This document shows, one piece after another, positions 1-8,849 of a DNA stretch of 20,800 nucleotides (positions within the stretch are counted from its first letter, which is position 1; each line of letters begins with the position of its first letter). A program made the translations under genes and the position numbers. Under the pieces are notes generated by a model that did not search any database, was not told where the DNA came from, and saw only the letters and a list, made by a program, of their open reading frames with translations. Origin of the DNA: Atopobium sp. (GTDB taxonomy: Bacteria > Actinomycetota > Coriobacteriia > Coriobacteriales > Atopobiaceae); assembly GCA_015259035.1 (NCBI GenBank), contig JABZHC010000014.1, positions 1 through 20,800 on the forward strand. Reading direction: 5' to 3'.

Positions 1-1
1 G

Positions 2-1546
2 CTGATAGCTCCTGTGAGCCAAGCTCATTCTTTTGAGCCACATTCTTTTGATGCCGTCATTTTCCAGGGTATGGATACGTTGAATTTTGGCGTTAAAGCA
101 TCAGACGGTGCACTTCAAGAGTTTGTTCGCCATGCAAGCCAAATGCCTAAGGTGTCAGAGTTTGCACGGTATCAAAGAGATTTTTATACGGCGCTTACAA
201 CTGCTTCTACCAGTGTTGCGTTTGAGAAGGTTGAGCAAAAAGATGTCTTTAATGCAGTAGCTCTCAGTGAGGTTAAAGCATGCTATCCCAAAGACTATGC
301 AAAGAAGACAGGGGTTGTACGCGGAGAAGAAGAGGTGCTGGTAAACCTGTTGCCTCAAGCTACTGACCCAGAACGTGTTGCAGAACTCCCAACAATCGAG
401 TCTGGTGAGATTGACCCTAAACTCAAAAACATTGTGGTGCTTCCACGTCATTTGACCAGGGAGACCCTTGAGCAGGAATTACAGGGTCTTATAGAGGTCT
501 CGCGAGAAGGGCTACCACTTCTTTCCGCTTCTCAGATTGAGACGTATCTTGAATGTCCCTACAAATGGTTCACGCAACGTCGAATCAAAATTTCTCAGGT
601 AGACACTGAGTTTGCTCCAATGCAGATAGGTACCTTTATCCATCGTGTTTTGGAGCTAACACACGCAACACTTTTAGCTGAAGCACTTGGTTGTGATGTG
701 GCTGAAGTTGATTCAATGGTTGAATCTGCACTTTTGCAAGACATTGCTGGCTCTAGAATTACATCTGACAACTTAGACCACGCAAAGCAGGTGTTAGACA
801 GCTGTTTTGCCCAGGTCTGGGATGAGCAATTCAACAACATTAACCGAGCATCTTCAAATGAGCTTATTCCGCATAGCATTCAAGAAAGAAAACAGGTTGA
901 GAATATACGAGAAGATCTCAAGGATCTTCTTGAGTTTGAAGCGTCGCACTTTATTGGCTATCAGCCCAGGTTCTTTGAACTTCGTTTTGGTAGAGAAGAA
1001 AACGTTGTTGAGTATGCAGGAGCTCAATTCACAGGCTCGATTGACCGCGTAGATGTAAACGCTCATGGTCAGGCACTTATTATTGACTATAAGCACAAGG
1101 GCACAAATGACTTAAAGGCTTATTCAGCAAAGTTAAGTCTGGATAGTGAGCTTTCAAAAGAGATTCTGCCAAGGCATGTACAGTCTGCAATATATGCTCA
1201 GATTATGAGAAAACAGCTCACCAAGTATAAGCTTGAGCCAGTTGCTGCAATTTATCTGGGCACCAAAGAGCAAAAAGATAAGCCTTCATTTGCTCTTGCA
1301 GGCATGGCAACAGAAGCGGCAACAGAACATATTTGGAACATACATCCGGAAGATAAAAAGCTCAGGGACCAGGCGGTTATGGTTGTGTCTCAAAACTCAG
1401 CGGAGTTTGCAGACTACTTGGACGCTTGGGAGAGTTTAATTGCTCAGAAGGTCCAAGCCATGCTTTCTGGAGATGTTCGAGCCAATCCTTGCGATAAGGA
1501 TGCATGTAAGTATTGTCCAGTAAAACTGTGCGATAAGAGGAGGTAA
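2..1546 (+). CDS. addB: AddB-like helicase-nuclease subunit with Fe-S-type PD-(D/E)XK nuclease domain (5' partial)
   Basis: C-terminal 514 residues of the AddB-type subunit of a RecBCD/AddAB-class enzyme, which resects double-strand breaks for recombination. The frame is open to the left edge, so the GTG at 14 is not the real start; the family is about 1,100 residues long and the helicase-like half is missing. Seen: a RecB-family nuclease domain with a GTFIHRVLE motif (His at 641), catalytic Asp in GSIDRVD (1043), Asp and Lys in IIDYK (1085 and 1091), then a QxxxY motif. One Cys at 554 and three near the end (1505, 1514, 1529; CxxCx4C) match the iron-sulfur staple of AddB nucleases. Near the start of the visible part, RDFYTALTTAS resembles UvrD motif VI (usual form LYVALTRAR) but lacks both arginines, which fits a non-hydrolysing helicase fold. 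It ends 6 nt before addA, whose ribosome site lies in its last codons. Confidence 0.85.
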   Translation: MIAPVSQAHSFEPHSFDAVIFQGMDTLNFGVKASDGALQEFVRHASQMPKVSEFARYQRDFYTALTTASTSVAFEKVEQKDVFNAVALSEVKACYPKDYAKKTGVVRGEEEVLVNLLPQATDPERVAELPTIESGEIDPKLKNIVVLPRHLTRETLEQELQGLIEVSREGLPLLSASQIETYLECPYKWFTQRRIKISQVDTEFAPMQIGTFIHRVLELTHATLLAEALGCDVAEVDSMVESALLQDIAGSRITSDNLDHAKQVLDSCFAQVWDEQFNNINRASSNELIPHSIQERKQVENIREDLKDLLEFEASHFIGYQPRFFELRFGREENVVEYAGAQFTGSIDRVDVNAHGQALIIDYKHKGTNDLKAYSAKLSLDSELSKEILPRHVQSAIYAQIMRKQLTKYKLEPVAAIYLGTKEQKDKPSFALAGMATEAATEHIWNIHPEDKKLRDQAVMVVSQNSAEFADYLDAWESLIAQKVQAMLSGDVRANPCDKDACKYCPVKLCDKRR

Positions 1547-1552
1547 GTTACT

Positions 1553-4500
1553 ATGGCTGACACACGTTATACGCCTGGTCAAGAGAAGACCATCAAGACG
1601 CTTGATAAGCCTCTTTTTGTCGCAGCAGGTGCTGGTTCAGGAAAAACTTTTACGCTTACACAGAGAATTGTGTGGGCTTTAAAAGAAGGCTCGGGAGCTG
1701 ACGGAAAGCCGTACCTGAGTAGTCTTGACCAGGCATTGATTATTACGTTTACCAATGCTGCAGCTACAGAAATTAAGGAGCGCGTTAGGGAAGCTCTAGA
1801 AAAAGAAGGCCTGCATAGCGCTGCGTTGCAGGTTGATGATGCGTGGATTAGTACTATTCACGGTATGTGCAGCAGAATCTTAAAGATCCATGCACTTGAT
1901 TTGGGTCTTGATCCTGAGTTTGAAATCATTAACGACATGACCAGAAATCAGCTGGTCAATATATCTATTGAAGAAGTACTCAGAGAGCTTTCTCAAGATG
2001 AAAGCTATGCTGAGTTTCTCTCAACCTATGCAGGAAAAAGAGATGCTCTTACGTCGCGTATTGAAACATTGATGTCTTATGCTCAGTCATCTCCTGTAGG
2101 AATGGATGCTATTTCGTTTGCAGGGGATAACTCTGACCTGGAAGTTCTAAAAGCGGAGCTTGAGAGTCTTTGTGGTGCACTTGAAGCGCTAAGGGTTGCA
2201 ATCGCTGAAAAGAAACCAGATGAAGCAGAGCAGCTACAAAATGTTCAATCTGAGCTTTCAGGTAAATTGCAGAAACACTTGGTTATCTCGCTCACTGATT
2301 TTGACCAGGCGTTTTGGGAGACTTTGGGAAAAGCCGTCAAGGCCGTTCGTTCTTCAAAAGAAATAAAAGATGAAGCTGCGTACCAGCTTAAAATTTGTAG
2401 CGCTTTATTTGGACTTATTCAGGACACGTCTGAGGGTCAGTGTCTGAAAGATGTTACTGAGCAGGTCTACAAGCTCTTTAAACAGAAGAAACTTGCTGTT
2501 GGCAGCCTTGATAACGATGACCTTTTGCATCTAACGGCAAAGGTGTTCGAAGAGCATCCAGAGATTGCAGCTGTTTACACGGATAAATTCAAGCTTGTAA
2601 TGGTTGACGAGTTCCAAGATACGGACCAGCAACAGGTGCAGATGATTAAGAGTCTCTCAGGTAAAGATGCTCAATATCTCACCACAGTTGGTGATGCGCA
2701 GCAGTCAATCTATCGATTCCGCGGTGCTGATGTTGATGTGTTCTTTAGACGTCAAGCAGAGGTTTCAGAAGATTTGCAACCCCGTCTTGTAGATAATTTC
2801 CGCAGTCACAACGAAATTTTGCGATTTGTTGCAAAGGTTTGCAGCGCTGACGGCATGATACCTAACTTTATGGATTTGTCTGCTGGGCGAGAAGAACCTG
2901 CAACTCCGTTCATTGCTCATTCGCCTCGCGTATATTTTGAAGTCACAAAATTTGAAAAGTCAGGAAATTCTAAGCCGGGCGATGACGTCACAAGAAGCCA
3001 GCTTGTTGCGTATCAACTTGCAGATAGAATCAACACGCTTATGCAGGATGAGAAGATCCAAGCAAAAGATGTTGCAATTTTGATGAAATCAGTTAAAAAG
3101 GCACAGCCCTATATTGAGGCACTTCGTACCTTTGGAATTGAAAGCGTGGTTTCTGGAGCTTCAACGTTTGGTGAGCAGCCTGAGGTTCATCTGATTGGTA
3201 GTCTTTTACAGGCACTCGCAAATATGTACGATTCATACGAGGGGCTGTTCCCTGTACTCTCGAGTGAGATTTTTAGTCTTGATGCGTCTGACCTGCTTCT
3301 CTTGGGCACTAATTTTGGAGAAAATGGTCAGAGGATCACCAATAGAGATATTGCAGAGTCAGTGGTAAATGACGCATTTAATCCACCTTTTGAGGTAAGT
3401 CCAAAGCTCAAAAATGCTTTAGAGGTGTTAAGTAACGCTCGTAGCTCTCTTTCAAACAAGAGAGTTTCAGACGTTATTAAAAAGGTAGTTCTTGATGCTG
3501 GATGGATTTCTCGCCTTCAAAAGGTGGGAAATGAGGGACAGTCAAAGATTGCAAATATCTTTGCCGCTCTTGAACAAATTGATAGCTTGCAAAAGGAGCT
3601 GAGCATTGGCGTAGCTTCAGTCGCAAAAGCGTTTAGTCAATGGTGTAACACGGCTAAAGAGTCGCCAAAAGTGCTTCACTGCAGCACTCAAAACGCCGTA
3701 ACTTTTATGACCATTCATGCTTCTAAGGGGTTGGAATTTCCTGTTGTTGCTGTTGTAGGAGCTGTATCTGGCCCTAAGGCAGGCGCTGGCAGTGAACCAT
3801 TTTTGCATGTTAGAAAAGACGATTCGTATCAGATTGCGTTCTCAAGCAGTTCTAAAAAACTTCATGAGTTGTATGATGGCTGTCATGAGGTTCCCACAAG
3901 CCTTGATGAGTGTAAGAACCTTCTTGAGTGGAGAATGTTCCTGGAAACTCAAGAGAATGAGTTTGAAGAGCAGGAGCAGAATCGCCGTCTGTATGTTGCT
4001 TTAACACGCGCTCGCGAAGCAGTCATTCTTACTTCAACCATCGACCTTACTAAAGAGGGAATTAGTCCTCGTTATACACGCAAAATTACAAATGCCTTGT
4101 TTGAAGAGCCGCCACTTTCTGCTGGTGAGCATTCGTTTGAATATGGCGGAGATTTTGCTGGTTGTATGCGTGTGGTTCAGGGTTCTGGCAAGAAGGATGA
4201 GCCAATTCAGGTTGAAGGTTTAGAGTTGGTTGAACCCTTTGATAGCAACCCAGGCGAAGAGGAAAACTCTCAAGCTGTTGAAACGTTTGACCTCTATGAG
4301 AAGGTAAGACTAAGTGTTACCTCAGAAACTACTTATGACCAGCGAAAAGGTTTCTTTAGTTACTCATCAGCTCACCAACAAATGGCAGAGAACTTTAAGG
4401 TCGAGAATAACCAGAAACTTGAAGACCAGTCTCAGGTAGAACGCCAGGAACATGAGGAGGATAACCTTCAACCAGTAACTGAGACTTCCGTTGTTTTGCC

Positions 4501-5041
4501 TGACATATTAGCTGATGATGGAGTAGACCCAACCAACCTAGGCTCAGCCTTCCACGAGCTTGCTCAGATTATGGTTGAGACTCAGTCTAAGGTTGATGAA
4601 AAAACTATCGAAAGACAATGCTTTAAGAATAGCGTTCCTCAGCGTGCGGTATCACGAGTCAAACAAGCACTTGAATTGTGGAGCAACTCTACAATTAGAC
4701 AAGAAGCATTAGCTCATGATGTGGTTATTGCGGAGTCTCCCTTTACGCTGCAGGTTGATTCTGAATATGGGAACTATGTAGAAGGAGCCATCGATCTTCT
4801 CGCTTATAATAAGGGAAGCAAAGATGTGCTGGTAGTTGACTATAAAACAGGCGATAAAGGCCTTAGTGCAACTCAGATTTATGAGCATCATCAGATGCAA
4901 GCAAACTTCTATGCCTACGTCTTGATGCAACGCGGATTCACTAAGGTTGAGTGTGCATTTGTTTGTGTTGAGGTTGAAGAAGCTGGTCAGCCACACGTTG
5001 CTCGTTACACGTTTGATGTAAACCATCAACCACGGCTTTAA
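1553..5041 (+). CDS. addA: AddA-like UvrD-family helicase/nuclease
   Basis: Motor and nuclease subunit of the AddAB double-strand-break resection enzyme: a 3'-5' ATP-driven DNA helicase with a C-terminal nuclease. Length 1,162 residues, close to the roughly 1,200 usual for AddA. Seen in order: Q motif at Gln10; Walker A AGAGSGKT with Lys31; Walker B VDEFQDTD (Asp352, Glu353); motif III GDAQQSIYRFRGAD (from Gly380); motif V HASKGLEFP (722-730); motif VI LYVALTRAR (813-821) with both arginines intact, unlike its partner; RecB-type nuclease domain with His1001, Asp1081 (AIDLL), Asp1096 and Lys1098 (VDYKTG), and a Q...FYAY motif. No Fe-S cysteine set is seen here, as expected for AddA. ATG chosen because GAGGAGG (1537-1543) lies 9 nt upstream. 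AdnB of mycobacteria is a relative, but the Fe-S-bearing partner upstream favours the AddAB label. A priA ribosome site overlaps its stop. Confidence 0.9.
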   Translation: MADTRYTPGQEKTIKTLDKPLFVAAGAGSGKTFTLTQRIVWALKEGSGADGKPYLSSLDQALIITFTNAAATEIKERVREALEKEGLHSAALQVDDAWISTIHGMCSRILKIHALDLGLDPEFEIINDMTRNQLVNISIEEVLRELSQDESYAEFLSTYAGKRDALTSRIETLMSYAQSSPVGMDAISFAGDNSDLEVLKAELESLCGALEALRVAIAEKKPDEAEQLQNVQSELSGKLQKHLVISLTDFDQAFWETLGKAVKAVRSSKEIKDEAAYQLKICSALFGLIQDTSEGQCLKDVTEQVYKLFKQKKLAVGSLDNDDLLHLTAKVFEEHPEIAAVYTDKFKLVMVDEFQDTDQQQVQMIKSLSGKDAQYLTTVGDAQQSIYRFRGADVDVFFRRQAEVSEDLQPRLVDNFRSHNEILRFVAKVCSADGMIPNFMDLSAGREEPATPFIAHSPRVYFEVTKFEKSGNSKPGDDVTRSQLVAYQLADRINTLMQDEKIQAKDVAILMKSVKKAQPYIEALRTFGIESVVSGASTFGEQPEVHLIGSLLQALANMYDSYEGLFPVLSSEIFSLDASDLLLLGTNFGENGQRITNRDIAESVVNDAFNPPFEVSPKLKNALEVLSNARSSLSNKRVSDVIKKVVLDAGWISRLQKVGNEGQSKIANIFAALEQIDSLQKELSIGVASVAKAFSQWCNTAKESPKVLHCSTQNAVTFMTIHASKGLEFPVVAVVGAVSGPKAGAGSEPFLHVRKDDSYQIAFSSSSKKLHELYDGCHEVPTSLDECKNLLEWRMFLETQENEFEEQEQNRRLYVALTRAREAVILTSTIDLTKEGISPRYTRKITNALFEEPPLSAGEHSFEYGGDFAGCMRVVQGSGKKDEPIQVEGLELVEPFDSNPGEEENSQAVETFDLYEKVRLSVTSETTYDQRKGFFSYSSAHQQMAENFKVENNQKLEDQSQVERQEHEEDNLQPVTETSVVLPDILADDGVDPTNLGSAFHELAQIMVETQSKVDEKTIERQCFKNSVPQRAVSRVKQALELWSNSTIRQEALAHDVVIAESPFTLQVDSEYGNYVEGAIDLLAYNKGSKDVLVVDYKTGDKGLSATQIYEHHQMQANFYAYVLMQRGFTKVECAFVCVEVEEAGQPHVARYTFDVNHQPRL

Positions 5042-5053
5042 GGAGGCAAGAAC

Positions 5054-7366
5054 GTGCCTTTTGCACATGTTGTTTTAGACATACCAACTCGTGCTCTTTC
5101 TGGCACGTTTGACTACGCCATTCCAGAATCTTTGGAAGAGACTGCGGTTGTAGGAACAACAGTCTTGGTACCGTTTTCTCACAGGCAGGTTGTTGGCTAC
5201 ATTGTGGGTGTCTCAGACCGTGTGTCTTTAGGTTTAGATGTTTCTCGCGTCCTTCCAATAACACAAGTCCTGGCAGATTCAGCGTTTGATGAGCAGTCTG
5301 CACAGGTAGCAGAATGGATGAGCAAAGAATATGCCTGTAGTTACGCAGATGCTTTGCATCCTTTTTTAGCGCCTGGCCAAAAGGTTAAAGTCACCAGAAA
5401 AGACGCAGAATCACCCTGGCAGCTTGTTTGTGAGAAGTCCGGTCCTGTTGATGAGCGATGGGTTGAGCTGACAGAAAAAGTGGCTGATTTTACTCCAGCG
5501 GTAAATGCAAGCAAGCAGCGATCGGTGCTTGAGGCTCTGGCGCAAGGCGCCATGAGGTTATCCGAACTCTCGGCTACCATTCCAGGAGCTCGCAGCGCAG
5601 TAACTGCACTGCAGAAAAAAGACATCGTTGAGGTGCGCACACAGCGACAAATTCGTGGAAGCCAGGAGGGTTTGGGAACCACGCTTTCAAGCGGTGTAGC
5701 ACCTCGTCCACAGCAACTTACTGAAGGCCAAGAGTCTGCTCTTGCAGCAATTAAGACTGCACAAACTGCTGCTCAGGGCGATGTTGTGCTCATTGATGGT
5801 GTAACGGGCTCAGGTAAAACAGAGGTGTACCTCTCTGCTATTGAGAAGACCTTAGTGGCTGGCAAGGGTGCTGTGGTGCTTGTCCCAGAGATTTCTCTTA
5901 CCGCGCAAACAGTTGGCCGATTCCGTTCGCGTTTTGGCGAGCAGGTAGCCGTTCTTCACTCAAAGCTTTCGCTTGGCGAGCGCTTTGACCAGTGGGATTT
6001 AATCAGGCAGGGTAGAGCTCGCGTGGTAGTAGGTGCTCGATCTGCTCTGTTTGCGCCCATCCAAAACCCTGGACTGTACATCATTGACGAGGAACACGAG
6101 GCTTCATACAAGCAAGATTCGCTCCCGCGCTATCACGCAAGAGAAGTTGCTGCTCAGATGGCGCGTCTCCGCGGTGCTGCGCTGGTGCTTGGTTCTGCAA
6201 CACCTTCGCTTGAGAGCTTATACCGAACAGCTCAAGGAAGTTGGCGTGGCACTCAATGGACGCGTGTTGCCATGACCGAGAGGCCTGGTGTGGCGGTTCT
6301 TCCGCAGGTCCAGGTAGTTGATATGGCTTCCCAGTTCAAAAACGGAGGCAGATCGGTCTTCTCGTCAGCTCTTGCTCTTGCGCTGCAAGAAACAACAGAG
6401 CGTGGCGAGAAAAGCGTTCTGCTCCTTAATCGTCGCGGATTTGCAAACTTTTTGATGTGTCGTGAGTGTGGCTGTGTGCCCGAATGCCCGCATTGCTCGA
6501 CGTCTCTCACGTATCATGAGCGCACGCATTCTTTGGTTTGTCACAGTTGCGGCAGACAATGGTCTCAGCATGCGTATCCTAACCCCTCCAGCAAATGTCC
6601 AAACTGCGGCAGCCGTTATATGGGTGCATATGGTGTGGGAACACAGCGTGTAGAAGATGAGCTGAAGCTTCTGCTTGGCAGCAATGCGCCAATTATTCGT
6701 ATGGATGCCGATACCACGGCAAAAAAGGGCGAACATCAGCGTCTTCTTGAGCTTTTTGATGCAACTCCTGGAGCAGTGCTCATTGGTACGCAGATGATTG
6801 CAAAGGGTCTGGATTTTCCTGATGTCACCTTGGTCGGTGTTATCAACGCCGATACCATGCTTAAGCTGCCAGATTTTAGAGCAGCTGAGAGAACTTTTGA
6901 TTTGCTTGAGCAGGTTGCTGGTCGTGCAGGAAGGGGAGAAAAGCCAGGTAAGGTCATCATTCAGTCGTACTGGTCAACACACCTGGCTATTGCTTCTGTT
7001 GTGACCCATGACAGACGTCCGTTTCTTGACGCTGAGCTTAAAGAAAGAAGGGAAGGAGCTTACCCGCCCTTCTCGCGCTTGTCTAATGTGCTTTTCTGGG
7101 GAGCTTCAGAAAAAGAAGTTCGCCGCGTAGCGGACCAGATGGCAGAGGCGCTGCATACAAAGTTAGACGCGCAAACAGGATGGGAGATTTTGGGTCCTGC
7201 TGATTGTGTAAAAGCTAAGGTAAAAGATAAGTATCGCAGACATATTTTAGTAAAATCTCCCGTGGACGCTCAGGTGGGAGAAATTCTTTCTGAGTGTGCT
7301 GCTTCACTTGATAAAAGAGTGGGTATCAACATGACATTAGATGTTGATGCTTACGATATGATGTAA
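5054..7366 (+). CDS. priA: Primosomal protein N' / replication restart helicase PriA
   Basis: Superfamily 2 3'-5' helicase that recognises repaired or stalled forks and starts reloading of the replicative helicase. Length 770 residues, normal for the family. Seen: N-terminal 3'-DNA-end-binding region (start MPFAHVVLDIP); Walker A GVTGSGKTE (249-257, Lys255); DEEH box at 345-348; motif III SATPS near 381; four CxxC pairs that bind two zinc ions (469/472, 478/481, 496/499, 515/518); GTQMIAKGLDFPDV near 578; and the AGRAGRG motif at 622-628. The GTG start has AAGGAGG (5040-5046) 7 nt upstream, overlapping the addA stop, so the two genes should be translationally coupled. Co-transcription with addAB joins break resection to replication restart, the step that follows strand invasion. 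In Bacillus priA also leads directly into def and fmt. Confidence 0.97.
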   Translation: MPFAHVVLDIPTRALSGTFDYAIPESLEETAVVGTTVLVPFSHRQVVGYIVGVSDRVSLGLDVSRVLPITQVLADSAFDEQSAQVAEWMSKEYACSYADALHPFLAPGQKVKVTRKDAESPWQLVCEKSGPVDERWVELTEKVADFTPAVNASKQRSVLEALAQGAMRLSELSATIPGARSAVTALQKKDIVEVRTQRQIRGSQEGLGTTLSSGVAPRPQQLTEGQESALAAIKTAQTAAQGDVVLIDGVTGSGKTEVYLSAIEKTLVAGKGAVVLVPEISLTAQTVGRFRSRFGEQVAVLHSKLSLGERFDQWDLIRQGRARVVVGARSALFAPIQNPGLYIIDEEHEASYKQDSLPRYHAREVAAQMARLRGAALVLGSATPSLESLYRTAQGSWRGTQWTRVAMTERPGVAVLPQVQVVDMASQFKNGGRSVFSSALALALQETTERGEKSVLLLNRRGFANFLMCRECGCVPECPHCSTSLTYHERTHSLVCHSCGRQWSQHAYPNPSSKCPNCGSRYMGAYGVGTQRVEDELKLLLGSNAPIIRMDADTTAKKGEHQRLLELFDATPGAVLIGTQMIAKGLDFPDVTLVGVINADTMLKLPDFRAAERTFDLLEQVAGRAGRGEKPGKVIIQSYWSTHLAIASVVTHDRRPFLDAELKERREGAYPPFSRLSNVLFWGASEKEVRRVADQMAEALHTKLDAQTGWEILGPADCVKAKVKDKYRRHILVKSPVDAQVGEILSECAASLDKRVGINMTLDVDAYDMM

Positions 7367-7374
7367 GGAAAGTT

Positions 7375-7917
7375 ATGAGCTCTGAAGTTGATGATATGGT
7401 GCTTTGGCCAGACCCTCGTCTGAGCCAAAAGTGTGAAGAGATTGACGATATTAACGACGACGTCCGCAAGATGGCCGAGCATATGCTCAAGGTTATGTAT
7501 GCCACCGACGGCGTTGGTCTTGCAGGACCTCAGGTTGGCTATATGAAGCGCATGGTAGTCATCGACGTTGATTACCCAAACGGTCAAGAGAACCCTTTTG
7601 TGCTCATTAATCCGGAGATTAAAGTTGCAGATGGTGAGCCTCGTGTGTACGAGGAGGGCTGTCTTTCGTTCCCTGGCATTACTGTTCCGGTTACGCGCCC
7701 AAGCCACGTTGTCGTTCACGCATATAACCTCGAGGGCGATCTGATGCGCTATGAGGCAGAAGGAGATCTTCTCGCCGTTTGTTTGCAGCATGAGATTGAC
7801 CACATCAACGGCGTAACCATGCCAGATCACTTAGGACCAGGTGCTCGTATGGAGACGCTGCAGGAGTACAAAGAGGCGCTGGCTTCTGGCGCTCGTCCTG
7901 GTCAAACAGACTATTAG
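7375..7917 (+). CDS. def: Peptide deformylase
   Basis: Metalloenzyme that removes the formyl group from the N-terminal formylmethionine of new proteins at the ribosome exit. Length 180 residues. Seen: motif 1 GVGLAGPQVG (46-55), motif 2 EEGCLS (93-98) and motif 3 QHEIDH (138-143). Metal ligands are Cys96, His139 and His143, and the catalytic acid is Glu140. Motif 1 normally reads GLAAPQ or similar; here the second Ala is Gly51, a small variation not expected to abolish activity. ATG is 8 nt after the priA stop, and TAAGGAAAG over that stop provides the ribosome site. The next gene, fmt, adds the formyl group that this enzyme removes, the usual def-fmt pairing. Confidence 0.97.
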   Translation: MSSEVDDMVLWPDPRLSQKCEEIDDINDDVRKMAEHMLKVMYATDGVGLAGPQVGYMKRMVVIDVDYPNGQENPFVLINPEIKVADGEPRVYEEGCLSFPGITVPVTRPSHVVVHAYNLEGDLMRYEAEGDLLAVCLQHEIDHINGVTMPDHLGPGARMETLQEYKEALASGARPGQTDY

Positions 7918-7925
7918 GAGTTGGC

Positions 7926-8849
7926 ATGCGCGTAGTCTTTATGGGAACTCCAGACTTTGCTGTTCCGTCGCTCAAAAAACTTGCTCATGATCACCAGGTT
8001 GCTTTGGTTATTACAAGGCCAGACGCTGTTCGTGGTCGTGGAAAAACGCTTGAGCCATCTCCCGTAAAAGAATGCGCACAAAAACTAGGATTGCCCGTTC
8101 TTGAGGCAAACCGCATGACTCCAGAAGTAATCTCTGCAATGCGTGAGGTACAACCAGAAGCGCTCTGTGTGGTTGCTTTTGGCTGCATTTTGCCAGATGA
8201 AGTTATCTCTCTTGCACCTTATGGTGCTCTGAATGTACACGCGTCGCTGCTGCCTCGCTGGCGAGGGGCTGCACCAATTCAGCGTGCCATCCTCGCGGGC
8301 GACACGGTTGCTGGCGTTTCTATCATGAAAATTGCGCACGAGCTTGACGCGGGAGATTGGTGCAAGCAGGCATCGTGTGAGGTTGGCTCCAAAAATACTG
8401 AGCAACTTACTGACGCTCTAGCACATTTGGGTGCTGACGCACTGTCTGAGGCTCTTTCTGAGCTCAAGGAAGGCTCTCTTGAGTGGCATGCACAAGATGA
8501 GCGAGAAGTAACGTTTGCTCCTAAAGTTACTAAGCAAGAAATGAAGCTTGCTCCAGAAGATTCAGCCCAGGTAAATGCGTTGAGGGTTCAGGCTTCGTCT
8601 GATACCGCTCCGGCTCGTGTATCTGTTGGAGGCAGGTCTCTTCGCGCTTTGTCAGCTCAACTGGCACCAAGTGAAGTTTCTGTTGCTCAAGGTCAGGTTG
8701 CAGTTCAAGATCATAGGTTGTTCCTTGGCTGCGCTGAAGGAACTCTTGAGCTTCTTGAGGTGCGTCCAGATGGCAAGCGCTCTATGGATGCAAAATCATT
8801 TGCCGCAGGACTTCAGAAGTCCCAGATGACCTGGCAGATGCTTCAATAA
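7926..8849 (+). CDS. fmt: Methionyl-tRNA formyltransferase
   Basis: Transfers a formyl group from 10-formyltetrahydrofolate to Met-tRNA(fMet), making the initiator tRNA. Length 307 residues, normal. Seen: N-terminal Rossmann-like start VVFMGTPDFAVPSL; the folate/catalytic segment NVHASLLPRWRGAAPIQRA with Asn103 and His105; catalytic Asp141 in ELDAGD (equivalents of Asn108, His110 and Asp146 in E. coli); and a less conserved C-terminal OB-like tRNA-binding domain from about residue 200. The TAGGAG at 7915-7920, which includes the def stop, serves as ribosome site. The stop codon overlaps the rsmB start (TAATG), so rsmB translation is probably coupled to it. Confidence 0.97.
   Translation: MRVVFMGTPDFAVPSLKKLAHDHQVALVITRPDAVRGRGKTLEPSPVKECAQKLGLPVLEANRMTPEVISAMREVQPEALCVVAFGCILPDEVISLAPYGALNVHASLLPRWRGAAPIQRAILAGDTVAGVSIMKIAHELDAGDWCKQASCEVGSKNTEQLTDALAHLGADALSEALSELKEGSLEWHAQDEREVTFAPKVTKQEMKLAPEDSAQVNALRVQASSDTAPARVSVGGRSLRALSAQLAPSEVSVAQGQVAVQDHRLFLGCAEGTLELLEVRPDGKRSMDAKSFAAGLQKSQMTWQMLQ

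Noticed and set aside
7351..7830. A 159-codon open frame on the minus strand
   Set aside because: It is antisense to def, which has intact catalytic motifs. No ribosome site or recognisable family is seen.
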